Origin: Pseudotamlana haliotis
Lineage (GTDB): Bacteria > Bacteroidota > Bacteroidia > Flavobacteriales > Flavobacteriaceae
NCBI RefSeq assembly: GCF_008806375.1
Contig: NZ_WAAT01000041.1
Span: 85,697-149,696 of the forward strand
DNA length: 64,000 nt
Direction: 5' to 3'
Shown here: positions 36,733 through 45,993 of the stretch, one piece after another
How the letters are laid out: the number at the start of each line of letters is the position of its first letter
Numbering within the stretch: the stretch's first letter is position 1
Program-made: the position numbers and the translations under genes
The notes under the pieces: generated by a model
The model's input: only the letters and a program-made list of their open reading frames with translations
What the model was told of the DNA's origin: nothing
The model's database searches: none

Positions 36733-36923
36733 ATAGATAAACACCAACAAACACAGTATTTAACAAATTATTATTATAAGCTTTTCTTAAATACGAATTT
36801 TAGCACTTTTAGTCTCAAATTATTAACTTTCAAAATGTTAATTTTAAAATTAAATGGATTTTAAGTCTACTAAATTTCTTTTAAGTATTTTTAGAGAAAT
36901 ATTGATTTCATATTCCAAAAATC

Positions 36924-37676
36924 ATGACTAAAATCGCCCTTATTACAGGAGCCACTAGCGGCATTGGAGAAGCCACCGCTTATGAGTTTGCCAAGCAAGG
37001 CCTTCATTTAATCCTTTGCGGAAGACGTGTAGAACGCCTAAACACCATCAAAGAAGCCTTAGAAAAACTGACCGTAGTACACACGCTAAACTTTGATATC
37101 CGCAAAAGACATAAGGTGTTGAAAGCCATAGACTCCCTTCCTGAAAACTTCAAAAACATTGATATTTTAATCAATAATGCTGGAAATGCCCATGGTCTAG
37201 ACCCCATACAAGATGGTGATATTGACGACTGGGACACCATGATAGACATTAACGTAAAAGGTTTACTTTATGTGAGCAAGGCTATTATTCCGCAGATGAC
37301 TAAACGCCATTCGGGACATATCATAAACATAGGCTCATCGGCAGGAAAGGAAGTTTACCCAAAGGGCAACGTGTACTGCGCGAGTAAACACGCGGTTTTA
37401 GCCATAACTGAAGGCATGCGTTTAGACCTCAACCCCTACGGCATTAAAGTGACTGCCATCAATCCGGGCATGGTAGAAACTGAATTTTCAAAAGTGCGTT
37501 TTAAAGGTGACCCTGCAGCCGATTCGGTTTACAAAGGTTTTAAAGCCTTAGAAGCCAAAGATGTGGCTGAGATTATTTACTTTGCAGTTTCGCGACCAGC
37601 ACATGTGAATATTGCTGATTTATTGGTATTCCCAACAGCACAAGCCAACAGTACAACCGTTCAAAAAGAATTATAA
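36924..37676 (+). CDS. Short-chain dehydrogenase/reductase (YdfG-like)
   Basis: 250 residues, a classical SDR. Cofactor motif TGATSGIG (9-16), NNAGNAHGLDP, catalytic Ser region NIGSSAGK near 138, Tyr151 and Lys155 (YCASK), then NPGMVETEFS. The sequence resembles NADP-dependent serine/3-hydroxy acid dehydrogenases of the YdfG group, but the substrate cannot be fixed from the sequence. It stands at the head of a two-gene unit with the AlbA_2-type gene. Confidence 0.9.
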   Translation: MTKIALITGATSGIGEATAYEFAKQGLHLILCGRRVERLNTIKEALEKLTVVHTLNFDIRKRHKVLKAIDSLPENFKNIDILINNAGNAHGLDPIQDGDIDDWDTMIDINVKGLLYVSKAIIPQMTKRHSGHIINIGSSAGKEVYPKGNVYCASKHAVLAITEGMRLDLNPYGIKVTAINPGMVETEFSKVRFKGDPAADSVYKGFKALEAKDVAEIIYFAVSRPAHVNIADLLVFPTAQANSTTVQKEL

Positions 37677-37696
37677 AACGCTAATGACGAGATTCC

Positions 37697-37709
37697 CGCT
37701 TTCGCGGAA
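37697..37709 (+). repeat. CGCTTTCGCGGAA dispersed repeat just before a gene start
   Basis: Exact core, followed by ATGAAAG, so the repeat itself supplies an in-frame ATG (37710) for the next gene. That ATG is probably not the native start. Confidence 0.7.
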
Positions 37710-37718
37710 ATGAAAGCT

Positions 37719-38852
37719 ATGATTAACAAACGCCTACTAATAAAACACCTTTTAGCGCATAATGACGAAAATAGTTTTTACGACAAAAAACGTAAAATCG
37801 ACATTGGCCAAAAGGAAGGTAAGGCGAAGTTTTTAAAACATGTATGCGCCTTATCAAATAGCAACCCTAAGAACAATTCCTTTATCGTTATTGGTGTTGA
37901 AGATGAAGATAATGCCATTATAGGTGTTGATTTTTTTGACGATAGTAAAATTCAGAACCTGGTTAATGCGTATCTAACCCATCCGCCTATAGTCCAATAC
38001 GAGAACATTCCGTTTCCGCATTTGCCAAATAATAAAGTCGTTGGCTTGGTAACTATTAGGCCTAATGACAAAATCACTTCATTACGCAAGAACATCTGGA
38101 AATACTACGGCGGCTCTGTCTTTTTTAGAGATGGTAGCATGAGCATGCCTAAGGTGTTCGATATTGAAATTAAAGATGTTAACTCTCAAATTGTTGCAGC
38201 CATTGAAAACAATGCTCAAAATAATATTGAACATACTTTAGACGGGGTATTTGATTTTATGAATAGTCGTATGGATTACAACGCCCAATACAAGGTTTTT
38301 AAAGAATACTTTGTAGTGTGTTGGGCCGGACAAAAGAAGATTGTTAAAGATGACATTTACTATTCGCGAGTAGACATTGAACTTATTAACGAACGTGTGC
38401 GCTTGTTTTTTTCAGCTTTAGATGAGGTTTCTATTAAAATAGATGAGAATCAATTCAAAATAATTGAATATGTCAACTTAGGGCTCCAAGGCACTAACAG
38501 ATATTACCCCCTAGAAGAAACACTCATTAAATTTGAAGATAACGCGCAGTATAATATTGAAACCACTTTACTTTTTAAACCACCGGTTTTTGATAAAAAA
38601 ATTCTACATCACATTTACAACACCAACAATTCCATTGTAAGCAAGCTGAAAAAAGGTATTCCACTAACACCTTCTGAAGAAATTGATTTGAAAAACCTTC
38701 CGGAAACCTATCTAATTTGTTTTCTCAATCATTTCAAGAATGCTATTGAAAAGCTTGTAGACGCTAAATTCTATATAAAAAACTACGACCAAGAGACTTA
38801 TAGACGCTATAAAGAAAGCCTAAGAATTCTAAGGAAGGTGAAATACAATTAA
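37719..38852 (+). CDS. AlbA_2 (Schlafen-type) domain protein
   Basis: 377 residues from MINKRLLIKHLL. The frame also has an ATG at 37710, but it belongs to a dispersed repeat. Residues about 20-150 are an AlbA_2-type putative nucleic-acid-binding domain (KREGKAK-like IGQKEGKAKFLKHVCALSNS, then FIVIGVEDEDNAIIGVDFFDD, and GGSVFFRDGS). The remaining 220 residues have no recognisable domain. Such proteins are often called transcriptional regulators or defence-linked, with little proof. It lies 42 bp after the SDR gene and is followed by a strong terminator. Confidence 0.8.
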   Translation: MINKRLLIKHLLAHNDENSFYDKKRKIDIGQKEGKAKFLKHVCALSNSNPKNNSFIVIGVEDEDNAIIGVDFFDDSKIQNLVNAYLTHPPIVQYENIPFPHLPNNKVVGLVTIRPNDKITSLRKNIWKYYGGSVFFRDGSMSMPKVFDIEIKDVNSQIVAAIENNAQNNIEHTLDGVFDFMNSRMDYNAQYKVFKEYFVVCWAGQKKIVKDDIYYSRVDIELINERVRLFFSALDEVSIKIDENQFKIIEYVNLGLQGTNRYYPLEETLIKFEDNAQYNIETTLLFKPPVFDKKILHHIYNTNNSIVSKLKKGIPLTPSEEIDLKNLPETYLICFLNHFKNAIEKLVDAKFYIKNYDQETYRRYKESLRILRKVKYN

Positions 38853-38876
38853 CATTTGTTAATAACTTTGAATAAA

Positions 38877-38985
38877 ATTATAGTTAAATGTGAGAAAAAA
38901 CACTAATTTAGCGCCGCTATTAATCTTTTTAAGATATGACCTTGCTTCTCCCATTTGCTATTTGGATTTGAAGCGAGGTCTTTTT
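38877..38985 (+). ncRNA. Possible small RNA between a TAACTTTG box and a terminator
   Basis: TAACTTTG (38863-38870) matches the Bacteroidota -7 element and lies just after the 38852 stop. A strong terminator ends at 38985. The roughly 109 bases between can form two further hairpins, around TAGCGCCGCTA and ATCTTTTTAAGAT. No -33 box is seen, so this may simply be the 3' end of the preceding gene's mRNA. I do not recognise an RNA family. Confidence 0.3.
38938..38985 (+). terminator. Rho-independent terminator after the AlbA_2-type gene
   Basis: GACCTTGCTTC (38938-38948) pairs with GAAGCGAGGTC (38970-38980) with one G-T pair, followed by TTTTT. Confidence 0.85.
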
Positions 38986-39004
38986 AGTTCTAGATGTTTT
39001 TTTT

Positions 39005-39092
39005 AATTACGCAGAGATTTACAGCGGATTATGCAAAGCAGCACTGAGAAAACATTTCAGACATAGATTCTACCAATTTTCACAGATAAAAA
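39005..39092. repeat. Relative of the cacagag / ttcacgga dispersed repeat
   Basis: AATTACGCAGAGATTTACAG and AATTTTCACAGATAAAAATTA resemble parts of the larger element at 43067-43274. Degenerate copy reaching up to the hemerythrin gene's stop. Confidence 0.5.
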
Positions 39093-39554
39093 TTATTTCC
39101 AAAATTCATCAGCGAGATTATCGACAAAATCATGGTCTTGATGAATCCTTTCAATTTCAGCGAACTGAGCTTCAGTAGCTACTTTTTGAATTTCAGGAAA
39201 CAACACACGCTCTTCAAATCGGATATGATCGTTTACCGCAGTTTCTATTTCATGCAGAGTATTGGTAACATCATCTTGTTTAGAGAATAATTCGATAATG
39301 TTTTTATGATCTTCCAAGGCTTTTATCTTTAAATCATGACCATCTTCAAGAAGTGAAAAAACATGCTTTTCTTCGATTTCAAAATGCGGAATCAGGTGGT
39401 TTTCAAAAAACCAATCGGCATAAGTTTTAATACGATCTGGAGCCACACCTTTACTAAAACCGGTTTTAATTTTCCAACATAACAGGAGTCCGTGATGATG
39501 TTCGCGACTTAAAGGTTGCAAGGCTTGATGACGTTTTAGTGGCTTATTTTCCAT
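39093..39554 (-). CDS. Hemerythrin HHE-domain protein
   Basis: 153 residues, a four-helix bundle. Iron-ligand-type residues are visible: SREHHHGLLLCWK (His near 19-21), HFEIEEKHVF (His57, Glu61), NDHIRFEERVLFPEI (His110, Glu113/114), and HQDHDFVDN near the end. Binds a di-iron site; roles in oxygen or nitric oxide sensing or iron-sulfur repair are known for relatives. It stands alone, between repeats. Confidence 0.88.
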   Translation of the reverse strand: MENKPLKRHQALQPLSREHHHGLLLCWKIKTGFSKGVAPDRIKTYADWFFENHLIPHFEIEEKHVFSLLEDGHDLKIKALEDHKNIIELFSKQDDVTNTLHEIETAVNDHIRFEERVLFPEIQKVATEAQFAEIERIHQDHDFVDNLADEFWK

Positions 39555-39620
39555 TTTTGATGATTTTTATGTTTGGATAATCTAATGAATAAATCATGTC
39601 TAATAAAATAGCAACAATAC

Positions 39621-39687
39621 TTCTCGACTCCGCTCGAAGACCCTAAAATATCAACTATAGAGACGCTATTCTAACGTAGTCGAGAAC
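39621..39687. repeat. Dispersed hairpin repeat with intact left arm
   Basis: Left arm TTCTCGACTCCGCTCGAA (39621-39638) is identical to the 21.1-21.5 kb array. The right arm (TTCTAACGTAGTCGAGAAC) is degenerate. The interior resembles the 18653 copy. Confidence 0.75.
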
Positions 39688-39758
39688 AATTCCGAAGTCG
39701 TTGATAGTACACAAAAACAACATCACTTTTAATGTCTTCTCTTTTAAGAAACAAAAAT

Positions 39759-41717
39759 TTATCTACTTCGCCTTTTCTTATTCTTAGACTTAAATTTCGC
39801 CTTGTTTTTACGTTGATTGAACGGAATCGCATCATCAAAAGTGTGCTTGGCATCACCTTTGGGTTTATTTTTACGCCATTTATCCTTCTCTGGAAGCAAG
39901 ACTTTCAATAAATCCTGACGCCCCAATTTATTTAAGGTATTTTTTATCCAAGCTTTATTTTCGTCTTTATACCAAAAGAAAAAACGATGTTGTTCTTCTT
40001 TTTCTTTAGCCGAAATAGGCGTTCTTACTTTTTTAAGTGTGTACGGATGGTAGCCACTGTAATAAATAACCGTCGCTACCGTCATAGGTGTTGGTGTAAA
40101 CCCTTGTACTTGCTCTAACTGAAAGCCCATATCTTTTGTTTCAGCAGCTAAGTTTGCCATATCTTCAGCCTCACAAGCTGGATGATTGGATATAAAGTAA
40201 GGTATCAACTGTAACTTTAAACCTTTCTTTATATTAATCTTATCGAAACGCTCCTTAAACTTATGGAAATAAGAAAAAGAAGGTTTTCTCATTAATTTTA
40301 AAACCGGATCACTGGTATGTTCTGGCGCTACTTTCAATCGTCCAGAAATGTGCTTGGTCATCACTTCTTCCGTGTAAGCATCTAATTCTTTCGGATCGGC
40401 ATTTTTATTAAATTCAGGCACCAACATATCGTGTCGGATACCACTTCCTATAAAAGATTTTTTAATTTTCGGGTGACTATCAACCGCCTGATACAACTGC
40501 GTTAACGGCTTGTGTGAGGTATCTAAATTACTACAAATCACAGGTGAAATACAAGAAGGCGCCACACATTTATCACAAATAGATTGCACTTTGCCTTGCA
40601 TTTTGTACATGTTAGCACTTGGCCCACCAATATCTGATAAATACCCTTTAAAATCAGGCATATTGGCCACTTTATCCACTTCACGAAGAACAGATTCCTG
40701 ACTTCTAGAAGCAATAAATTTCCCTTGGTGTGCAGAAATGGTACAGAAACTACAGCCTCCAAAACACCCACGGTGGATGTTAATAGAAAACTTAATCATT
40801 TCAAACGCTGGTATAGGGCCACGTTTGTTATATTTTGGATGTGGTAAACGGGTATAAGGTAATTCAAAAGAGGCATCAATTTCATCCTCGGTCATGGTTG
40901 GGTACGGCGGATTAATCATCAAGGTTTTATCACCTATCTTCTGAAAAATACGGCGTGCTGCCAATTTATTACTTTCCTGCTCTATGGTTTTAAAATTAGA
41001 CGCATAGGCTTTTTTATCCTTTAAACAGATTTCGTGAGATTGAATTTCAACATCTTCCCAGTTGCTGTTCTTCGGAATTTTTTCATCAGGCTTCACTAAA
41101 ACCGCCGTTTGCTTGATGGTATTGATACTACTAAAAGGCACGCCTTTTTGCATCAATCGCACCACTTCACGCAGAGGCTGTTCACCCATACCGTAAACCA
41201 ACATATCAGCTTTTGATGTTTCTAAAATAGAAGGCATCAATTTATTACTCCAATAATCGTAGTGGGTTACACGACGCAATGACGCTTCAATTCCTCCAAT
41301 TAACACCGGAACATTAGGCCACTTTTCTTTTAAAATATTAGAATACACGCTTGTAGCATAATCAGGTCTAAACCCAATATCTCCATTTGGGGTATAAGCA
41401 TCTTTATCACGACGCTTTTTATTGGCGTTGTAGTTGCTAATCATCGGGTCCATACAGCCACCGGTTACCGCAAAAAATAATTTTGGTGCCCCCAACTTCA
41501 CAAAATCCTGAAGATTATCACTCACATTAGGTTGCGGCACCACCGCTACACGAAGTCCGTAACTCTCTAAAATACGTCCAATCACAGCAGGGCCAAAGGA
41601 TGGATGATCCACATAGGCATCTCCACTAAATAGTATCACGTCTAGCGCATCCCAGCCGCGTATTTTTACCTCTTTGTTTGTGGTAGGTAACCAATCTGAT
41701 AGTTGTAATTCTTGCAT
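39759..41717 (-). CDS. ygiQ: YgiQ family radical SAM protein
   Basis: 652 residues from the ATG at 41717; the frame is open 9 codons further, but the family begins MQELQLSDWLPTT. An N-terminal B12-binding-like region includes DVILFSGDAYVDHPSFG. The radical SAM cluster motif HRGCFGGCSFCTIS (CxxxCxxC) lies near residue 325. A DUF3362-type C-terminal part has HPACEAEDMANLAAE and FTPTPMTVATVIYYSGY, then a very basic tail (KNKAKFKSKNKKRRS). Expected to bind a 4Fe-4S cluster and S-adenosylmethionine. The physiological reaction is not established for this family. Monocistronic. Confidence 0.92.
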   Translation of the reverse strand: MQELQLSDWLPTTNKEVKIRGWDALDVILFSGDAYVDHPSFGPAVIGRILESYGLRVAVVPQPNVSDNLQDFVKLGAPKLFFAVTGGCMDPMISNYNANKKRRDKDAYTPNGDIGFRPDYATSVYSNILKEKWPNVPVLIGGIEASLRRVTHYDYWSNKLMPSILETSKADMLVYGMGEQPLREVVRLMQKGVPFSSINTIKQTAVLVKPDEKIPKNSNWEDVEIQSHEICLKDKKAYASNFKTIEQESNKLAARRIFQKIGDKTLMINPPYPTMTEDEIDASFELPYTRLPHPKYNKRGPIPAFEMIKFSINIHRGCFGGCSFCTISAHQGKFIASRSQESVLREVDKVANMPDFKGYLSDIGGPSANMYKMQGKVQSICDKCVAPSCISPVICSNLDTSHKPLTQLYQAVDSHPKIKKSFIGSGIRHDMLVPEFNKNADPKELDAYTEEVMTKHISGRLKVAPEHTSDPVLKLMRKPSFSYFHKFKERFDKINIKKGLKLQLIPYFISNHPACEAEDMANLAAETKDMGFQLEQVQGFTPTPMTVATVIYYSGYHPYTLKKVRTPISAKEKEEQHRFFFWYKDENKAWIKNTLNKLGRQDLLKVLLPEKDKWRKNKPKGDAKHTFDDAIPFNQRKNKAKFKSKNKKRRSR

Positions 41718-41852
41718 AGCGCTGCAAAAATAGTCAAAAAACAACAGGACACCATAACCACAAGGGTTTGATTACCATATATTTAACTAAATTCACTATG
41801 TTTTTATATTGAAAAGACACTTTTAGACGCATAAATCTATAGCATACGCCAC

Positions 41853-43022
41853 CTATAAATCGGCAGGCAAATACTTAAGTTCTAAGTTTGAATACTTATT
41901 ATACTGCCATTTTTTTAAAACCCCAACGTAGTAATTATAAGGTTTATGCTGAAAAAACTTCGTTTCCTTTTTATACCATCTGCCGTTTTCATCTTGAACC
42001 AAATCCCCTAACTCTTCTTCAGTGAACCCGGTGACATCAACTTCTATTTTAGGGTAATCAAATTTTGGCAGCTCCTTTCGTTCACCGGTAGGATAATAAT
42101 TAATATCAGCTACAATTTCTGGCATGGCAATACTTCCGAATTTAAAATCTAGAATTTTATTAATTAAGGCATTACTATTATTAATGTATCCTGTTAACCC
42201 TCCTTCAAACAAACGAATAAAGGCATCCTGTCCTAGCTTTTTAGGTTTAAATTCTCTAGTTCCTAAAAGCCAAGACACCACCTTTTCTTTAGTCACTAAC
42301 TGGGCTTCTTCATAATTAAAAGGCATATATGGCACGGGGTCTTTGGGGTTTATAACAGAAAAACTAGTTCCTGTTTCACTGAATCTAGTGTCGTATTCTT
42401 CAGCAAATTCTTTGTTCCCCGACATGGGTTGTGCAAAGGCGTAGGTTTTATAGCGATTGTTTTCAGGCAAAACACCTGCTGGGAGATTCTCGAGATAAGC
42501 ACGTGTTAAGGTTGCCAAAGCACCTCCTTGACTATGCCCAGTAATGATAATATGGTAAATACCACTTTGGTTGAGTGCCTTAATTTGTTCTATTAAATCT
42601 TCAGAAATAATCACCACTGTTAAAGCATAACCTGCATGAACGGCAGCTTTTTCAGCTTCCGCGAATTTATAATTATAGGTTTCCTCATTCAGCATCATAC
42701 TTCCGCTTGCGGGAATCATGGCCGAATAACAGTTTTCTATCCAACTAATTAATTTTGCTGTAGAACCGCGGTAGTTTATAATACCAATAGAATCATTCTG
42801 ATAAACTTCAAACTTATTGTCCATACTCATAATATCTGAAGTATGACGCAGTTGAAAACCTTCCGGAATTATAGCCTTATTGCTCTGAAACTGTTCCTTA
42901 AAATTAAAACTATTACAAAAAGCAATTGCTGTGACTGCTTCATTTGCATTAAACCCTGCCGTCATTTGCGATGAGACACCAAGGCTATTCAGCAGAAAAA
43001 CAAAAGCGATGAAAATTCTCAT
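41853..43022 (-). CDS. Secreted class 3-type lipase
   Basis: 389 residues. Signal peptide 1-19 (ends LGVSSQ). Alpha/beta-hydrolase nucleophile elbow GHSQGG with Ser164, and a probable catalytic Asp228 in NPKDPVPYMP, both in the lipase class 3 arrangement (DSIGIINYRGS, ITGHSQGGALATLTRAYLE). The third member, a His, is not clear to me. Acts on ester bonds of lipids outside the cytoplasm; the substrate is unknown. No T9SS tail, so periplasmic or outer-membrane located. Confidence 0.85.
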   Translation of the reverse strand: MRIFIAFVFLLNSLGVSSQMTAGFNANEAVTAIAFCNSFNFKEQFQSNKAIIPEGFQLRHTSDIMSMDNKFEVYQNDSIGIINYRGSTAKLISWIENCYSAMIPASGSMMLNEETYNYKFAEAEKAAVHAGYALTVVIISEDLIEQIKALNQSGIYHIIITGHSQGGALATLTRAYLENLPAGVLPENNRYKTYAFAQPMSGNKEFAEEYDTRFSETGTSFSVINPKDPVPYMPFNYEEAQLVTKEKVVSWLLGTREFKPKKLGQDAFIRLFEGGLTGYINNSNALINKILDFKFGSIAMPEIVADINYYPTGERKELPKFDYPKIEVDVTGFTEEELGDLVQDENGRWYKKETKFFQHKPYNYYVGVLKKWQYNKYSNLELKYLPADL

Positions 43023-43066
43023 AGTGCTATAACATGCTATTATATTTATTATTGTATTGCTATATT

Positions 43067-43274
43067 ATTACACGGAGATACACAGAGATTTCACAGAGTT
43101 ACGCTGAAAAATATCAACTCCAAATACGCCTCACTTTTGAATATTAATTTTAGACACAAATTTCACGGATTTGCACAGATTCTGCACGCAAAAATTAGTG
43201 ATAATTCGTGAAATTCGTGTCAAAAATATAACTTTATTTAGCTCTGAGAAACCTCTGTGAATTTCCGCGTAATT
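43067..43274. repeat. Nested inverted repeat of the cacagag / ttcacgga type
   Basis: Outer arms TTACACGGAGATACACAGAG (from 43067) and its imperfect complement CTCTGTGAATTTCCGCGTAA (43253-43272). Inner arms TAGACACAAATTTCACGGAT (43151-43170) and ATTCGTGAAATTCGTGTCAA (43204-43223). It occupies nearly all of the spacer between the lipase and ABC-F genes. Confidence 0.75.
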
Positions 43275-43297
43275 TTACCTGAAACGCTGCTTAACAA

Positions 43298-44929
43298 CTA
43301 CAAATCTATTGCCTTCAAACTCTCAATTCTATTTCGAACTAAGAAATCATCAATCGTCTCAAAATGCTCTATAACACGTTGGTCTTTAAATTCGAACACC
43401 TTATTAGACAAGCCTTGAAGGAAATCCCTATCGTGTGACACCAATATCAACGTGCCATCAAAATCTAGTAAAGCTTCTTTTAAAACATCTTTGGATTTTA
43501 AATCTAAGTGATTGGTAGGTTCATCGAGTATGAGCAAGTTCACAGGCTCCAATAACAATTTCACCATGGCCAACCTGGTTTTTTCACCTCCAGAGAGTAC
43601 GCTTACCTTTTTATCAATAGCGTCTCCTTTAAACATGAAGCGTCCCAGAATATTTTTTATTTGCTTCCTTACATCACCTTGCGCAACTTCATCAACCGTT
43701 TGAAAAACCGTTAACGACTCGTCTAACAGTGCAGCTTGATTTTGAGCAAAGTAACCAACTTGCACATTATGACCCAATGCGCATTCACCTTCAACATCAA
43801 TTTCACCCAAAATGGCTTTAATCATGGTAGATTTCCCTTCACCATTACGCCCAACAAAACACACTTTTTCACCACGTGCAATCGACATACTAGCATCTTT
43901 AAATACCACATGGTCTCCGTAAGATTTAGACACGTCTTTTACCGTCACCGGATAATCACCTGAACGCTGGGTTTTAGGGAAACGTAATTTTAAAGCTGAA
44001 GTATCAATATCATCAACCTCAATAATTTCTAACTTTTCAAGCATACGTTCGCGAGAATTCACCTGATTGGTTTTAGAATAGGTTCCTTTAAAGCGTTCTA
44101 TAAAAGCCATATTATCAGCAATAAACTTTTGTTGTTCTTCGTAAGCCTTTATTTGGTGTGCTCTACGGTCTTCACGCAACTGCAAATAATGTGAATAATT
44201 AGCTTTGTAATCATATATACGCCCCATAGTCACTTCTATGGTCCTATTAGTAATATTATCAATAAAGGCTTTATCGTGAGAAATCACCACTACGGCATCG
44301 GCCTTATTCAATAAAAAATCTTCTAACCAAATTACCGACTCTATATCTATATGATTGGTTGGCTCATCTAAAAGGATTAAATCAGGCTTTTGCAATAAAA
44401 TTTTAGCCAGTTCGATGCGCATACGCCAGCCCCCACTAAACTCACTAGTTAATCTGGTGAAATCTTCCTGTTTAAAACCGAGTCCCTTTAAAGCCTTTTC
44501 AACTTCAGCATCATAATTCACCTCCTCTAAGGCATAATACTTCTCACCCAAATCTGAAACACGTTCAATAAGCTTCATGTAGTCATCAGATTCGTAATCG
44601 GTACGCGTTTCTAACTGCTTATTCAGGTCGTCCATCTCTTGGCGCATTTCAAAAACATGACTAAAAGCTTTAGAGGCTTCGTCAAAAACTGTGGCGTTAT
44701 CTTCCGTTAATAAATGCTGTGGTAAATAAGCGATTACTGCATCCTTTGGAAAACGCACATGCCCTTTGGTAGGGTTCTGTACCCCAGCAATGATTTTCAT
44801 CATGGTAGATTTACCAGCGCCATTTTTCCCCATAAGGGCAATTTTATCATTACTATTTATGGTAAATGAGACGTCACTAAACAAAGTGTGACCACTAAAC
44901 TCTACGGCTAAATTATCAACTGAAATCAT
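43298..44929 (-). CDS. ABC-F family ATPase (Uup/EttA type)
   Basis: 543 residues, two ABC domains in tandem and no membrane segments. Walker A GKNGAGKST (34-42) and GRNGEGKST; signatures SEFSGGWRMRI and VLSGGEKTRLA; Walker B LILLDEPTNHID and LLILDEPTNHLD. A linker of charged helices (EEQQKFIADNMAFIERFKG) lies between the two. ABC-F proteins bind the ribosomal E-site and influence translation; some give antibiotic resistance. No clear sign of a resistance type here. Confidence 0.92.
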   Translation of the reverse strand: MISVDNLAVEFSGHTLFSDVSFTINSNDKIALMGKNGAGKSTMMKIIAGVQNPTKGHVRFPKDAVIAYLPQHLLTEDNATVFDEASKAFSHVFEMRQEMDDLNKQLETRTDYESDDYMKLIERVSDLGEKYYALEEVNYDAEVEKALKGLGFKQEDFTRLTSEFSGGWRMRIELAKILLQKPDLILLDEPTNHIDIESVIWLEDFLLNKADAVVVISHDKAFIDNITNRTIEVTMGRIYDYKANYSHYLQLREDRRAHQIKAYEEQQKFIADNMAFIERFKGTYSKTNQVNSRERMLEKLEIIEVDDIDTSALKLRFPKTQRSGDYPVTVKDVSKSYGDHVVFKDASMSIARGEKVCFVGRNGEGKSTMIKAILGEIDVEGECALGHNVQVGYFAQNQAALLDESLTVFQTVDEVAQGDVRKQIKNILGRFMFKGDAIDKKVSVLSGGEKTRLAMVKLLLEPVNLLILDEPTNHLDLKSKDVLKEALLDFDGTLILVSHDRDFLQGLSNKVFEFKDQRVIEHFETIDDFLVRNRIESLKAIDL

Positions 44930-45072
44930 ATTATTGAAATTAAAGCCGCAAATCTAATAAAAGCATTAAACTGACAACCAAATATTTATTGAATTTTAAA
45001 GCAGATTTAAGAAACAGGAAAGAAGTGAAATTTTCAGTTAATAACTCAGATTAAAAATAAGTAAGCTCACTA

Positions 45073-45103
45073 TTTGGTAATCAAATATATAATCGTAAAT
45101 TTG
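45073..45103 (+). promoter_or_regulatory. Promoter of the rplM-rpsI operon
   Basis: TTTG (45073-45076), 19 bp, then TAAATTTG (45096-45103). Both the -33 and -7 elements of the Bacteroidota housekeeping promoter match exactly. The leader to the GTG at 45152 would be about 40 nt. Confidence 0.85.
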
Positions 45104-45151
45104 CAAACTCTTTTTAAGAGAGGAATGTTTAATAATTAAAAAATAATTAGT

Positions 45152-45607
45152 GTGGACACATTAAGCTACAAAACGATTTCAGCCAACAAAGCTACTGTAA
45201 ACAAACAGTGGGTTGTTGTTGATGCTGAAGGTCAGGCGCTTGGACGTTTAGCTTCTAAAGTTGCAAAACTTTTAAGAGGTAAACACAAGCCAAACTTCAC
45301 ACCTCACGTTGATTGCGGAGATAATGTAATCATTATCAATGCTGAGAAAATCACGTTATCTGGTAACAAATGGAACGATAAAAGTTACATTCGTCACACT
45401 GGATACCCAGGTGGACAAAGAAGTTTAACTGCTACAGAATTGTTTGGAAAAGATCCTGCAAGAGTAGTAGAAAAATCAGTAAAAGGAATGTTACCTAAAA
45501 ACAAATTAGGTGCCGATTTATTCCGTAACCTAACAGTTGTTGTTGGTGAAAAGCATGCACATGCTGCTCAAAAGCCAAAGACAATTAACTTAAACGAATT
45601 CAAATAA
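45152..45607 (+). CDS. rplM: 50S ribosomal protein L13
   Basis: 151 residues from a GTG start (the family N-terminus MDTLSYKTISANKATV begins here). Conserved WVVVDAEGQALGRLASKVAKLLRGK, then HTGYPGG, and GMLPKNKLG. Its stop shares one base with the rpsI ATG (TAATG), so translation is coupled. Confidence 0.97.
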   Translation: MDTLSYKTISANKATVNKQWVVVDAEGQALGRLASKVAKLLRGKHKPNFTPHVDCGDNVIIINAEKITLSGNKWNDKSYIRHTGYPGGQRSLTATELFGKDPARVVEKSVKGMLPKNKLGADLFRNLTVVVGEKHAHAAQKPKTINLNEFK

Positions 45608-45993
45608 TGGAAGTAATTCACAAAATTGGCCGTAGAAAGACGGCTGTTGCTCGTGCTTATGTTTCTGCGGGAAGCGGTAACATTACGATTAATAAAAAAG
45701 ACTTAACTAATTACTTTACTACAGCTACTTTACAGTACAAAGTAAAGCAACCTTTAGTTTTGACTAACAATGACAGCAACTTTGATATTACTGTAAATGT
45801 ATATGGAGGTGGCATTACTGGTCAAGCAGAAGCTGTTCGTTTAGCAATTTCTCGTGCAATGTGCGAGGTTGATGCTGAGAACAGATTAACTTTAAAACCA
45901 GAAGGTTTATTAACTAGAGATCCAAGAATGGTAGAGCGTAAGAAATTCGGTCAGAAGAAAGCGCGTAAGAAATTCCAATTCTCGAAACGTTAA
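45607..45993 (+). CDS. rpsI: 30S ribosomal protein S9
   Basis: 128 residues. RRKTAVARAYV, GGGITGQAEAVRLAISRA, LLTRDPRMVERKK, and the conserved basic C-terminus KARKKFQFSKR. Coupled to rplM. Confidence 0.97.
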   Translation: MEVIHKIGRRKTAVARAYVSAGSGNITINKKDLTNYFTTATLQYKVKQPLVLTNNDSNFDITVNVYGGGITGQAEAVRLAISRAMCEVDAENRLTLKPEGLLTRDPRMVERKKFGQKKARKKFQFSKR

